Below, piece after piece: positions 46,634-54,553 of a stretch of 64,000 nt of DNA. Position 1 is the stretch's first letter. Each line of letters begins with the position of its first letter. Under the pieces are notes generated by a model, which saw only the letters and a list, made by a program, of their open reading frames with translations, had not been told where the DNA came from and searched no databases. Both the position numbers and the translations under genes were made by a program. The stretch covers positions 186,001 to 250,000 of the forward strand of contig NZ_JYCN01000022.1 in assembly GCF_000876655.1 (NCBI RefSeq), written 5' to 3'. Source of the DNA: Arthrobacter sp. SPG23 (GTDB lineage Bacteria; Actinomycetota; Actinomycetes; Actinomycetales; Micrococcaceae).

Positions 46634-47035
46634 TTAGACGCGGCGGCGCTTCGGCGGGCGGCAGCCGTTGTGCGCGGCGGGGGTGACGTCCTGGATGGAG
46701 CCAACCTCCAGGCCGGCGGCCTGCAGCGAGCGGATTGCGGTTTCGCGGCCCGAACCCGGTCCCTTGACGAACACGTCAACCTTCTTCAGGCCGTGCTCCT
46801 GGGCGCGCTTTGCAGCAGCTTCGGCAGCCATCTGGGCAGCGAACGGGGTGGACTTACGTGAGCCCTTGAAGCCAACCTCACCGGCAGAAGCCCAGGAGAT
46901 GACAGCACCGTTCGGATCCGTGATGGAAACGATGGTGTTGTTAAAGGTGCTCTTGATGTGCGCCTGGCCCAGCGCGATATTCTTCTTGTCCTTCTTACGC
47001 GGCTTGCGAACCGCGCCACGAGTCTTCGGGGGCAT
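46634..47035 (-). CDS. rpsK: 30S ribosomal protein S11
   Basis: Protein of 133 residues from ATG 47035. Core blocks: '[54 protein letters not shown]' recognised piecewise, then '[27 protein letters not shown]' and the C-terminal '[18 protein letters not shown]'. S11 shapes the mRNA exit/platform region of the 30S subunit. It is 44 bases after rpsM. The 132 bases to rpoA hold no further gene. Confidence 0.97.
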   Translation of the reverse strand: MPPKTRGAVRKPRKKDKKNIALGQAHIKSTFNNTIVSITDPNGAVISWASAGEVGFKGSRKSTPFAAQMAAEAAAKRAQEHGLKKVDVFVKGPGSGRETAIRSLQAAGLEVGSIQDVTPAAHNGCRPPKRRRV

Positions 47036-47079
47036 TATTTCTCCTACAGAAAGTTATGGGGGAAAGCAGAACGCTGTGT

Positions 47080-47457
47080 TTAGCGTCCGGCCTTCTTCTT
47101 GCCGGCGACGGTACGCTTCGGGCCCTTGCGGGTACGAGCGTTGGTCTTCGTACGCTGACCGCGTACGGGCAGGCCCTTGCGGTGACGCAGGCCTTCGTAG
47201 CTGCCGATTTCAACCTTGCGGCGGATATCAGCGGCCACTTCGCGGCGAAGGTCACCCTCAACCTTGTAGTTGCCTTCAATGTAGTCACGCAGCTCAACCA
47301 GCTGTGCGTCAGTCAGGTCCTTGACCCGAACGTCAGCGCTGATGCCGGTAGCAGCCAGGGTTTCGTGTGCACGGGTCTTGCCCACGCCGTAGATGTAAGT
47401 AAGCGCAATTTCCAACCGCTTTTCGCGGGGAATGTCTACGCCAGCGAGACGAGCCAT
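47080..47457 (-). CDS. rpsM: 30S ribosomal protein S13
   Basis: Protein of 125 residues from ATG 47457, giving the standard '[21 protein letters not shown]'. The helix-two-turn-helix '[17 protein letters not shown]' and the basic C-terminal tail '[27 protein letters not shown]' (read in part) that reaches the P-site tRNA are present. The longer frame to 47508 is out of family. An AGGAG ribosome site lies upstream in the 181-base gap after rpmJ. Confidence 0.97.
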   Translation of the reverse strand: MARLAGVDIPREKRLEIALTYIYGVGKTRAHETLAATGISADVRVKDLTDAQLVELRDYIEGNYKVEGDLRREVAADIRRKVEIGSYEGLRHRKGLPVRGQRTKTNARTRKGPKRTVAGKKKAGR

Positions 47458-47502
47458 AGTGGCGGTACTCCTTGTATAAACCGGAGGTCGTAGGCAGTAC
47501 AC

Positions 47503-47519
47503 CCGCACTTTCAGTGCGG
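47503..47519. other. Small hairpin in the rpmJ-rpsM gap
   Basis: Arms ccgcact (47503-47509) and agtgcgg (47513-47519) with a 3-base loop lie about 45 bases upstream of the rpsM start. It could be part of a leader structure for ribosomal-protein feedback control, but the stem is short. Confidence 0.3.
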
Positions 47520-47638
47520 CCCCAGCCTCCGACCGGGGGTTAGCTGTCCGGGCTCTGTCGAGCTAATGTCCCAGTTCAGCTTGTGCTGCCTTTATTTACT
47601 TGCGTGGGTTAGCAACCCAGGGTTTCCCGTGAAGGAAA

Positions 47639-47752
47639 TTAGCCCTGGCGCTGCTTGTGGCGCGGGTTCTCGCAGATCACCATGACCCGGCCATTACGGC
47701 GGATCACTTTGCACTTTTCGCAGATCTGCTTGACGCTCGGCTTGACCTTCAT
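47639..47752 (-). CDS. rpmJ: 50S ribosomal protein L36
   Basis: Only 37 residues, read directly from the minus strand: it starts '[17 protein letters not shown]', continues '[20 protein letters not shown]' and stops. The four zinc ligands C11, C14, C27 and H32 (CxxC...C....H) are present, so it is the zinc-binding form. It lies between infA and rpsM as in most bacteria, 69 bases after infA. Confidence 0.96.
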   Translation of the reverse strand: MKVKPSVKQICEKCKVIRRNGRVMVICENPRHKQRQG

Positions 47753-47821
47753 GGCGTTCCTTTGCGTGTTGCAGTTGGTCTACTGGACCGGCCTTCGGCT
47801 AAAGCTCCGGCCGCCCAGCGT

Positions 47822-48043
47822 TTACTTGTAGCGGTAGACGATACGACCACGTGTGAGGTCGTACGGGCTCAGCTCCACCACTACCCGGTCCTCAGGGAGA
47901 ATCCTGATGTAGTGCTGGCGCATTTTTCCAGAGATGTGCGCCAGAACGATGTGCTTGTTGGTGAGCTCAACGCGAAACATCGCATTAGGCAGCGCCTCAG
48001 TCACAACGCCCTCGATCTCAATGACCCCGTCCTTCTTGGCCAT
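47822..48043 (-). CDS. infA: Translation initiation factor IF-1
   Basis: Protein of 73 residues with a GGAGGG ribosome site. It is a single OB-fold: '[25 protein letters not shown]', '[24 protein letters not shown]' and '[16 protein letters not shown]' (read in parts). IF-1 occupies the ribosomal A site during initiation. It heads the infA-rpmJ-rpsM-rpsK-rpoA-rplQ-truA run; the 150 bases upstream should hold the promoter, which I could not pin down. Confidence 0.98.
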   Translation of the reverse strand: MAKKDGVIEIEGVVTEALPNAMFRVELTNKHIVLAHISGKMRQHYIRILPEDRVVVELSPYDLTRGRIVYRYK

Positions 48044-48196
48044 ACCCTCCGCTAACTGTTGTTGTCACAGCCTCCCGGTTGGCACCGGACATGACTGCGA
48101 ACGTTTTTGATTGATTGGCTTCTGCCTTACGACCGCAAAAGGGCACAAACAGGGCAGACAACCAACAGACAACACTACGCCATCTCGGCAGGAATG

Positions 48197-49162
48197 TTAA
48201 ATCGGACCATGGTAGCGCACCACCGGCCCATATGCAGCAAATACCCCCGCCGGGGTTGAGACGCCTTCAGCCCGCGAAACGCCGTCCAGGATGGCTTCCG
48301 TCACGACGTCGGCGGCCGCGCTCTGCAGCGCAATGAGGCTGAACTGCCGGGGGACGTCGGTGCGGCTGTGAAGTTCGACGGCGCCGGTTGCCAGCGCGAA
48401 CACGGTGTCACCGTCCGCCAAAGTGTGGGACGGGTTTAGCGCCCGGGCCAGCCCGGCATGGCAGGCAGAGGCGGTCCGTTTGCACTCCACCTTGTTCAGG
48501 ACGGCGTTGGTGGCGACGACCACGAGGGTGGTGTTGAGGGGCGGCTGCTGGGCATCCCGGGTTTCGACGGGCTCAACTACCGACCGAACACCGACCGGCA
48601 GTCCCACTGCGTTGACGATCGCTAGTGCCCCTACAACCACGCCGTTGTCCAAGGTGATGGAGGCCGTGCCCACTCCCCCTTTATACGTCCCCCTGCCGAG
48701 GACGGCTCCGGTGCCGGCCCCCACGTTGCCGCGTTCGACGTCGCGCCCTTCCTCCTGGGCGGCAGCGGCGGCAGTTGCCGCGTAACCCATCTCCTCATCG
48801 GGGCGGGCGGAAAAGTCGCCGCCGCGGCCGAGGTCAAAGATGGCGGCAGCCGGGACGATCGGCACGATTCCGCCGGGCACGGCGAGTCCCCGGCCGTTGT
48901 CCTCGCACCAGCGCTGGGCCCCGCGCGCTGCGACGAGTCCATAGGCGCTGCCGCCGGTGAGCACCACGGCGTCCACCCGCTGCGAGAGCGTTGCCGGGTC
49001 CAGGGCATCCGTTTCGAAGGTGGCCGGGCCGCCGCCGCGGACATCAACGGAACCCACGGTTCCCGGCGGCGGCAGCACCACGGTCACCCCGGTGAGCCAG
49101 CCGCCGTCGGACTTCGCCAGGTGTCCCACCCGGATTCCGATGACATCGGTAATCGCTCCCAT
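48197..49162 (-). CDS. P1-family (DmpA/BapA-like) aminopeptidase
   Basis: About 321 residues from ATG 49162, preceded by GGAG; the frame to 49594 runs into the divergent transporter gene. The N-terminal 'ITDVIGIRVGHL' and 'GVTVVLPPPGTVGSVDVRGGGPATFETDALDP' (read in part) are typical of the P1 superfamily of self-processing hydrolases. 'VVLTGGSAYGLVAARG' is conserved. The self-cleavage site should be before the Thr in 'PPLNTTLVVVATNA' (about residue 234), generating the N-terminal nucleophile; Thr replaces the Ser of DmpA. Family members release N-terminal residues from small peptides or beta-peptides. The substrate is unknown. Confidence 0.9.
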   Translation of the reverse strand: MGAITDVIGIRVGHLAKSDGGWLTGVTVVLPPPGTVGSVDVRGGGPATFETDALDPATLSQRVDAVVLTGGSAYGLVAARGAQRWCEDNGRGLAVPGGIVPIVPAAAIFDLGRGGDFSARPDEEMGYAATAAAAAQEEGRDVERGNVGAGTGAVLGRGTYKGGVGTASITLDNGVVVGALAIVNAVGLPVGVRSVVEPVETRDAQQPPLNTTLVVVATNAVLNKVECKRTASACHAGLARALNPSHTLADGDTVFALATGAVELHSRTDVPRQFSLIALQSAAADVVTEAILDGVSRAEGVSTPAGVFAAYGPVVRYHGPI

Positions 49163-49275
49163 GGCTCCATTGTGCGCCCTCGCCAAACCGAGTGTCCGCT
49201 CCCACGAACTTAGCGACCCGCGGAACCAAGTCCTGCCGTGAAAACAAACGTCATGTAATACTGCAAGCAACACAG

Positions 49276-49298
49276 CGTTAACGGGCAAGGAAGCCTTG
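49276..49298. promoter_or_regulatory. Possible operators in the divergent peptidase/ABC-transporter region
   Basis: Two short symmetric sequences lie in the 256-base gap: cgttaacg (49276-49283) and caagg-aag-ccttg (49286-49298). Sugar ABC operons are commonly controlled by LacI- or GntR-type repressors, but no regulator gene is adjacent. Confidence 0.25.
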
Positions 49299-49418
49299 AC
49301 TAACAATCCTCTGACGAGGGCTTGTGCGGGATTCTGCCCACCAACCATGTGGTGAAGTGAAGCTACCCCCCACATCCATCGGCCTGCCATCCGCGGGCCC
49401 GGAACCGTTAGAGACCGA

Positions 49419-50369
49419 ATGACAAGACAACTGACCGACAGGCCGTCCGCCGTCGCGGAAGCCGGACCGGCCCTTCGGCGCCGGCCCAAATGGTCCGGAA
49501 GGACCCGCCGGGATTTCTTCGTATTTCTGGCCCTCGCACTGCCCAACCTGGTGCTGATCGGGGTCTTCACGTACCTCCCGCTCATCAACAACATCTACTA
49601 CTCCACCCTGGATTGGACGCTGGGATCGGCGTCCGCCACCGTGGTGGGGCTGGACAACTACGTCACGTTCTTCACCAGTTCCGATGCCGCCAAGGTGCTT
49701 GGCACCACGGCCATCTTCACGCTGGTCACCGTTGGCGGCTCCATGGTGCTGGGCCTGCTGATCGCACTCGCGCTGAACTCCAAAGTCCGGGGCACCACCT
49801 TTGCCCGGTCCGCGGTTTTCGCCCCCTACGTGCTCAGCGGCGTCGGAGTGGGCCTGGTCTGGTTGTTCATCTTCGATCCCGGCTACGGCGTCCTGGCCTG
49901 GGTCCTCCGCGGCCTGGGCCAGCAAAGCCCGCAATGGATCAACGATCCCCAGCTCTCGCTGGTCATGGTGATCATCGTCTACGTATGGAAAAACCTGGGC
50001 TACTGCGCGGTGGTGTACCTCGCGGGGCTGCAGTCGCTCCCGCAGGACGTCATGGAGGCCGCCTCACTGGACGGCGCCAACGGGTTCCGGCGCTTCCTGA
50101 GCATGTCCGTGCCGCTGCTCTCCCCCACCACGTTCTTCCTGCTCATCACCACCATGCTCAGCTCGCTGCAGGCGTTTGACCTGATCAGGATCATGACTCC
50201 CCTGGGCAACGGCACCAGCACGCTGATCTACGAGGCCTACCTCCAGGCATTCGGTGCCTTCAACCGGGCCGGCTACTCGGCGTCCATCTCGGTAGTGCTC
50301 TTTGCCATCCTGCTCATCATCACCGTGCTGCAGCTGCGGTTCGTCGAACGGAAGGTGCATTACTCATGA
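49419..50369 (+). CDS. Sugar ABC transporter permease, MalF/UgpA type
   Basis: Protein of 316 residues with six membrane segments starting at about residue 28. The EAA loop that contacts the ATPase reads 'EAASLDGANGFRRFLSMSVPLLSP' in the last third. 'FTYLPLINNIYYSTLDW' and 'FVGLDNYV'-like start ('VVGLDNYVTFF') are family-typical. The first 25 residues are a polar cytoplasmic leader. It overlaps the next permease gene by 4 bases (atga). Together with the binding protein downstream it imports a carbohydrate or glycerol-phosphate-like solute; the substrate cannot be told from sequence. Confidence 0.93.
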   Translation: MTRQLTDRPSAVAEAGPALRRRPKWSGRTRRDFFVFLALALPNLVLIGVFTYLPLINNIYYSTLDWTLGSASATVVGLDNYVTFFTSSDAAKVLGTTAIFTLVTVGGSMVLGLLIALALNSKVRGTTFARSAVFAPYVLSGVGVGLVWLFIFDPGYGVLAWVLRGLGQQSPQWINDPQLSLVMVIIVYVWKNLGYCAVVYLAGLQSLPQDVMEAASLDGANGFRRFLSMSVPLLSPTTFFLLITTMLSSLQAFDLIRIMTPLGNGTSTLIYEAYLQAFGAFNRAGYSASISVVLFAILLIITVLQLRFVERKVHYS

Positions 50370-51220
50370 GCACGCACCGGCCACTGTCCCGCGCCAACAT
50401 TGTCCAGACCATTGCCGGCGGCTACATCCCGCTGATCCTGGCCACCCTGGTGGTGTTCCTTCCGCTGCTCTGGATGATCCTGAGCTCCTTCAAGCAGCCC
50501 GGCGAGATCATCACCATGGACCTGAAGATCGTCCCGGAGAGCCTGACCCTGGAGAACTACAACATCGCCATGACCACGGTGCCGTTCGCGCAGTTCTTCC
50601 TGAACAGCACCATCGTCACGCTGGTGGGCGCAACGGTCAAAGTGCTGCTGGCCATCCTCACCGCCTACGCCCTGGTGTTCGTTCGCTTCCCGTTCAAGAA
50701 CGCCATCTTCGTGCTGATCCTCGTCGCCTTGATGGTTCCGCCGCAGGTGTCCATCCTGCCCAACTACATCCTGATCGCAGGGCTGGGCGGAAAGAACACC
50801 CTCTGGGGCATCATCCTGCCCGGCCTGGGAACCGCCTTCGGCACCTTCCTGCTGCGGCAGCACTTCATGACGCTGCCGGCCTCCATCCTCGAATCCGCAG
50901 AGATCGACGGCGCGGGCCACTGGCGCAGGCTCTGGCGGATCGTGGTCCCGGTGTCCGTCCCCTCGATCGCCACCGTTGCCCTGGTCACCGTGGTCAGCGA
51001 GTGGAACGACTACATCTGGCCGCTCATCATCACGGACCGCCCGGAAACCATGACCCTTCCGGTGGGCCTGACGCTGCTGCAGAACTCCGAAGGCAACGGG
51101 TCCGGCTGGGGCATCCTCATGGCCGGCGCCGTGCTGGTGATCGTCCCCATCCTGGTGGTGTTCGCGGCACTCCAGCGCTACATCGTGGCCGGCCTCACCC
51201 AAGGCAGCGTCACCGGCTAG
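50366..51220 (+). CDS. Sugar ABC transporter permease, MalG/UgpE type
   Basis: Protein of 284 residues and six membrane segments. 'PLLWMILSSFKQPGEIIT' at the N-terminus and the EAA loop 'ESAEIDGAGHWRRLWRIVVPVSVP' are diagnostic of the CUT1 family second permease. 'EWNDYIWPLIITDRPETMTLPVGL' follows. The start overlaps the first permease stop, so the two subunits are translationally coupled and form the heterodimeric channel. No ATP-binding subunit is encoded in the operon, so a shared MsmK-type ATPase elsewhere is likely. Confidence 0.94.
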   Translation: MSTHRPLSRANIVQTIAGGYIPLILATLVVFLPLLWMILSSFKQPGEIITMDLKIVPESLTLENYNIAMTTVPFAQFFLNSTIVTLVGATVKVLLAILTAYALVFVRFPFKNAIFVLILVALMVPPQVSILPNYILIAGLGGKNTLWGIILPGLGTAFGTFLLRQHFMTLPASILESAEIDGAGHWRRLWRIVVPVSVPSIATVALVTVVSEWNDYIWPLIITDRPETMTLPVGLTLLQNSEGNGSGWGILMAGAVLVIVPILVVFAALQRYIVAGLTQGSVTG

Positions 51221-51320
51221 GGGCCGCCTTGTCCGGCGCGCCAGTGCTTTCCCAGCACCACCCGTCATCCAATCCGTACAACGAGTCAGCATGAGCAAAC
51301 CACCTTTGAGAGGATCCACA

Positions 51321-52667
51321 ATGGGCATGAATCTTGACCGCAGGCATTTCCTGGGGCTTGCCGGCGCAGGAGCCGGCGCCGCTGCACTGGCAGCGTGCGG
51401 CGGCCCGTCCACCGGCGGCAACACCCCTGCCAGCGAAGCCGCCGAGATCGACTTCAGCGGCGTCAAGCCGGCCGCGTCCATCGACTTCTGGACCAACCAC
51501 CCGGGCAAATCCCAGGACGTGGAAAAATCCATCATCGCGAAGTTCCACGCCAAGTTCCCCGACATCAAGGTGAACCTGGTGACTGCGGGCGCCAACTACG
51601 AGGAAATCGCCCAGAAGTTCCAGACCTCGCAGGCGGCCAAGGAAGCCCTGCCGGGCGTTGTGGTGCTCTCCGACGTCTGGTGGTTCCGTTACTTCTCCAA
51701 CGGCAACATCATCCCGTTGGACGGCCTCGTCAAGCAGCTGGACATCAAGGTGGACGACTTCCAGAAGTCCCTTGTGGCGGACTACCGGTACGACGACAAG
51801 CAGTGGGCCCTCCCCTACGGCCGGTCCACGCCGCTGTTCTACTACAACAAGGACCACTTCAAGGCGGCCGGGCTCCCGGACCGGGCACCGAAAACCTGGC
51901 AGGAGTTCGCCGAGTGGGCACCGAAGCTGAAGGCCAGCTCGGGCGCGCAGTACGCCTACATCTACCCGGCGCTGGCGGGCTACGCGGGCTGGACCCTGCA
52001 GAACAACCTCTGGGGCTGGGGCGGCAGCTGGTCCAATGAGTGGACCATCAACTGCGACTCGGCCGAATCCGTCGAGGCACTCCAGTGGGCCCAGGACTCC
52101 ATCTACAAGGACGGCTGGGCCGGTGTTTCCTCGAAGGAAGCGGCTGACGACTTCGCGGCCGGGATCACCTCCTCCACCATCTCGTCCACCGGCTCACTGC
52201 TGGGTGTGCTGAAGTCCGCCAAGTTCAACGTGGGCGTGGGCTTCCTGCCGGGCGGCCCCAAGGTGGAAAGCGGCGTGTGCCCCACGGGCGGCGCCGGCCT
52301 GGGCATCCCCAGCGGCGTGAGCAAGGAGGTGCAGCTGGCCGCAGGCACGTTCCTGAAGTTCATGACCGAGCCGGAAAGCACCGCGGAATTCTCTGCGGCA
52401 ACGGGCTACATGCCTACCCGTGTTTCGGCCGACATGACTTCGGTGCTGGCCAAGACGCCGCAGATCAAGACAGCCATGGACCAGCTCTCGGTCACCCGGG
52501 TCCAGGACAACGCCCGCGTGTTCCTGCCGGGCGCAGACCAGGAAATGGCCAAGGCCGCGGCGAAGATCCTCACCCAGCAGGGCGACGTCAAGGCCACCAT
52601 GACCGCACTGAAGTCCACGCTGGAGGGCATCTACACGAAGGACGTCAAGCCCAAGCTCAAGAGCTGA
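51321..52667 (+). CDS. Extracellular solute-binding lipoprotein (CUT1/UgpB-like)
   Basis: About 448 residues from ATG 51321, which has GAGAGGA upstream; the frame to 51291 lacks a ribosome site. The N-terminus carries a twin-arginine-type signal 'DRRHFLGLAGAGAGAAALAAC' ending in a lipobox (LAAC), so it is anchored outside the membrane. The mature part is family 1 binding protein: 'SIDFWTNHPGKSQDVEKSII', 'GVVVLSDVWWFRYF', 'LPYGRSTPLFYYNKDHFKAAGL' (read in part) and 'TGYMPTRVSADMT'. The Trp-rich centre ('NNLWGWGGSW') may stack sugars. It follows the permeases by 100 bases and ends at a strong terminator. Confidence 0.93.
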   Translation: MGMNLDRRHFLGLAGAGAGAAALAACGGPSTGGNTPASEAAEIDFSGVKPAASIDFWTNHPGKSQDVEKSIIAKFHAKFPDIKVNLVTAGANYEEIAQKFQTSQAAKEALPGVVVLSDVWWFRYFSNGNIIPLDGLVKQLDIKVDDFQKSLVADYRYDDKQWALPYGRSTPLFYYNKDHFKAAGLPDRAPKTWQEFAEWAPKLKASSGAQYAYIYPALAGYAGWTLQNNLWGWGGSWSNEWTINCDSAESVEALQWAQDSIYKDGWAGVSSKEAADDFAAGITSSTISSTGSLLGVLKSAKFNVGVGFLPGGPKVESGVCPTGGAGLGIPSGVSKEVQLAAGTFLKFMTEPESTAEFSAATGYMPTRVSADMTSVLAKTPQIKTAMDQLSVTRVQDNARVFLPGADQEMAKAAAKILTQQGDVKATMTALKSTLEGIYTKDVKPKLKS

Positions 52668-52706
52668 CGCTGGCGTTCCGGACGCCCCTTCGGTCCCGCG
52701 ACGCAC

Positions 52707-52750
52707 AAAATCCCTGGGGACACCGGAATTCCGGTGTCGCCAGGGATTTT
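52707..52750. terminator. Strong hairpin after the ABC transporter operon
   Basis: aaaatccctgg (52707-52717) pairs with ccagggatttt (52740-52750), and an inner palindrome gacaccggaattccggtgtc extends the stem. Short T and A tracts flank it. It lies between the convergent stops of the binding-protein gene and map and can serve both. Confidence 0.85.
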
Positions 52751-52776
52751 CTGTGTCGCCAGCGTTATTCGCGAGC

Positions 52777-53604
52777 CTACGGGATCGGGACCGGGACCAC
52801 GCCCAGCGGCGCAAGCCGCGCCGCACCGCCGTCGGGCGCCGAGAGAACCCAGATGCCCTTTTCGTGGACGGCCACCGAGTGCTCCCACTGGCACGAGCGC
52901 TTGCCGTCCGTGGTGACCACGGTCCAGTCGTCCGCGAGAACGGCGGTCTCGATGCTGCCGCGGACCAGCATGGGTTCAATGGCCAGGCACAGTCCGGGGC
53001 GGATCTTGGGTCCGCGGTGGCTGGTCCGGTAGTTCAGCACGTCCGGCGCCATGTGCATTTCGGAGCCGATGCCGTGGCCCACGTAGTCTTCCAGGATGCC
53101 CAGCGGCTTGCCCGGGACGGAGGAGACGTAGTCGTCCACGGCGCAGCCGATGTCCCCCACGAACTTTCCGGTGGCCAGGGCCGCGATGCCGCGCCACATG
53201 GCTTCCTCGGTGACTTCGGACAACCGGACGTCCTCGGGATCGGGCGTCCCCACGATCACGGTGCGGGCGGAGTCGGAGTGCCAGCCGTCCACGATCGCGC
53301 CGCCGTCGATCGAGATGATGTCGCCGTCCTTCAGCACACGGCTACCCGGGATCCCGTGGACCACTTCCTCGTTGACGGAGGTGCAGATGGTGGCCGGGAA
53401 CCCGTGGTAGCCGCGGAAGTTGGACTTGGCGCCTGCCTCGTCCAGGACCGCAGCGAATACCGCGTCCAGCTGCGCCGTGGTGGCACCGGGAACGGCCGCC
53501 GCCGCCGCCGCGTCCAGGGCTCGGCTCAGGACCAGGCCGGCCTCGTGCATGATCCGCATTTGGGCGTTGGTCTTGTATTCGATCCGGGGCTGTCCGAATG
53601 CCAT
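52777..53604 (-). CDS. map: Methionine aminopeptidase, type I
   Basis: Removes N-terminal Met from new proteins. From ATG 53604 it has 275 residues and begins 'MAFGQPRIEYKTNAQMRIMHEAG'-like (read in part). Metal and active-site residues are visible: H83 (EEVVHGIPG), D100 (SIDGGAIVDG), D111 (WHSDSART), His in 'GHGIGSEMH', and Glu in 'AIEPMLV' and 'QWEHSVAV'. The longer frame to 53751 is rejected. It lies 37 bases after the oleD-like gene on the same strand. Normally map follows adk directly in this operon; here a 5.7 kb cluster lies between them. Confidence 0.95.
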   Translation of the reverse strand: MAFGQPRIEYKTNAQMRIMHEAGLVLSRALDAAAAAAVPGATTAQLDAVFAAVLDEAGAKSNFRGYHGFPATICTSVNEEVVHGIPGSRVLKDGDIISIDGGAIVDGWHSDSARTVIVGTPDPEDVRLSEVTEEAMWRGIAALATGKFVGDIGCAVDDYVSSVPGKPLGILEDYVGHGIGSEMHMAPDVLNYRTSHRGPKIRPGLCLAIEPMLVRGSIETAVLADDWTVVTTDGKRSCQWEHSVAVHEKGIWVLSAPDGGAARLAPLGVVPVPIP

Positions 53605-53641
53605 GTATACCTCAGTACTTCGTCTCGCGGGCGGGATGCGT

Positions 53642-54553
53642 TCATCCCAGGTCTCTGATCCATTCTCCCGCACCCGCGAAGCTGCTCGGGACAGGGACAA
53701 CGCCAAGCTCCTCCCGCAGGCGTCGCGTGGAGTAGGTGCGCTCGAAGCCAAGCTGGCTCACGGCGTAGCGCGTGAGCCTCGGCGGCTTGCGTGTCACGCC
53801 TGCCATCGCTTCGAGGGACGCCGCCAGCGTCATTGCCGCACGCATCGGGATGAAGCCGAGTTCGACGTCGGAACGGCCGGTGTTGTCCAGTACCTCCCGA
53901 AGGACCTGGCCGAGTGCCACCGGCCGGTGGTCGGCAACGTTGACGGGGCCGGTCGCCTCCGAGGTGCAGGCGGCGAGCGCCGCCCGGGCCAGGTTGCCTA
54001 CGGACGTCAGCTGGTGCCGTACATCCGGTCCCCCGACGCTCAGCAGCCGGTTATGGTTCACATTGCTGATGAGACGGGGCAGAAGCGTCCGGTCCCCCGG
54101 GCCGTACACCCCGTGCGGCCGGAGGATCAGCGCATTGCCGTGCCGCGCAGCCGCGGCCTCCGCCATGGCTTTCGACCCGGAGTAGGCGTTCAGGTACCGT
54201 CCCGCGACCGGGTCCTCCGGCCGGCCCACGCACGGCTGCCACCACGGGTAGACGCTGGAGCTTGAAATGTGGACCAGCCGCGCTTGCGGGAAGGTCGCCG
54301 CAACGGCCTCAGTCCCGTGCACGTTGACTCGGTGGAACAGCTGCGCCGGACCCCAGTCCGCCACGTGCGCGCCGGCATGCACGACGGCGTCGATCACCGG
54401 CGGCGATGACAGTTCCCCGGCGCCGAGGTCCCACACCCGCTGGCCCGGGAGCTGGCGCCGGCCGTACCGGATCACTTCCCAGCCGCGCTCCTCCGCAGCC
54501 GCAGCAACAGCTCCGCCGACGAAACCGCTGGCCCCGGTCACGGCGATCCTCAT
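53642..54553 (-). CDS. OleD-like NAD(P)-dependent 3-beta-HSD/epimerase-family reductase
   Basis: Extended short-chain dehydrogenase of 303 residues. The cofactor motif TGASGFVGG is at about 6-14. The catalytic Ser stretch is 'HISSSSVYPW' (97-100), with Y124 and K128 (YSGSKAMAE). 'HAGAHVADWGPAQLFHRVNVHGTEAV' (read in part) and 'LRPHGVYGPGDRTLLPRL' resemble OleD, which reduces the 2-alkyl-3-ketoacid made by OleA to a beta-hydroxy acid. The start overlaps the ligase stop by 4 bases (atga). OleD is favoured by the OleA- and OleC-like neighbours; a generic epimerase is the alternative. Confidence 0.85.
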   Translation of the reverse strand: MRIAVTGASGFVGGAVAAAAEERGWEVIRYGRRQLPGQRVWDLGAGELSSPPVIDAVVHAGAHVADWGPAQLFHRVNVHGTEAVAATFPQARLVHISSSSVYPWWQPCVGRPEDPVAGRYLNAYSGSKAMAEAAAARHGNALILRPHGVYGPGDRTLLPRLISNVNHNRLLSVGGPDVRHQLTSVGNLARAALAACTSEATGPVNVADHRPVALGQVLREVLDNTGRSDVELGFIPMRAAMTLAASLEAMAGVTRKPPRLTRYAVSQLGFERTYSTRRLREELGVVPVPSSFAGAGEWIRDLG

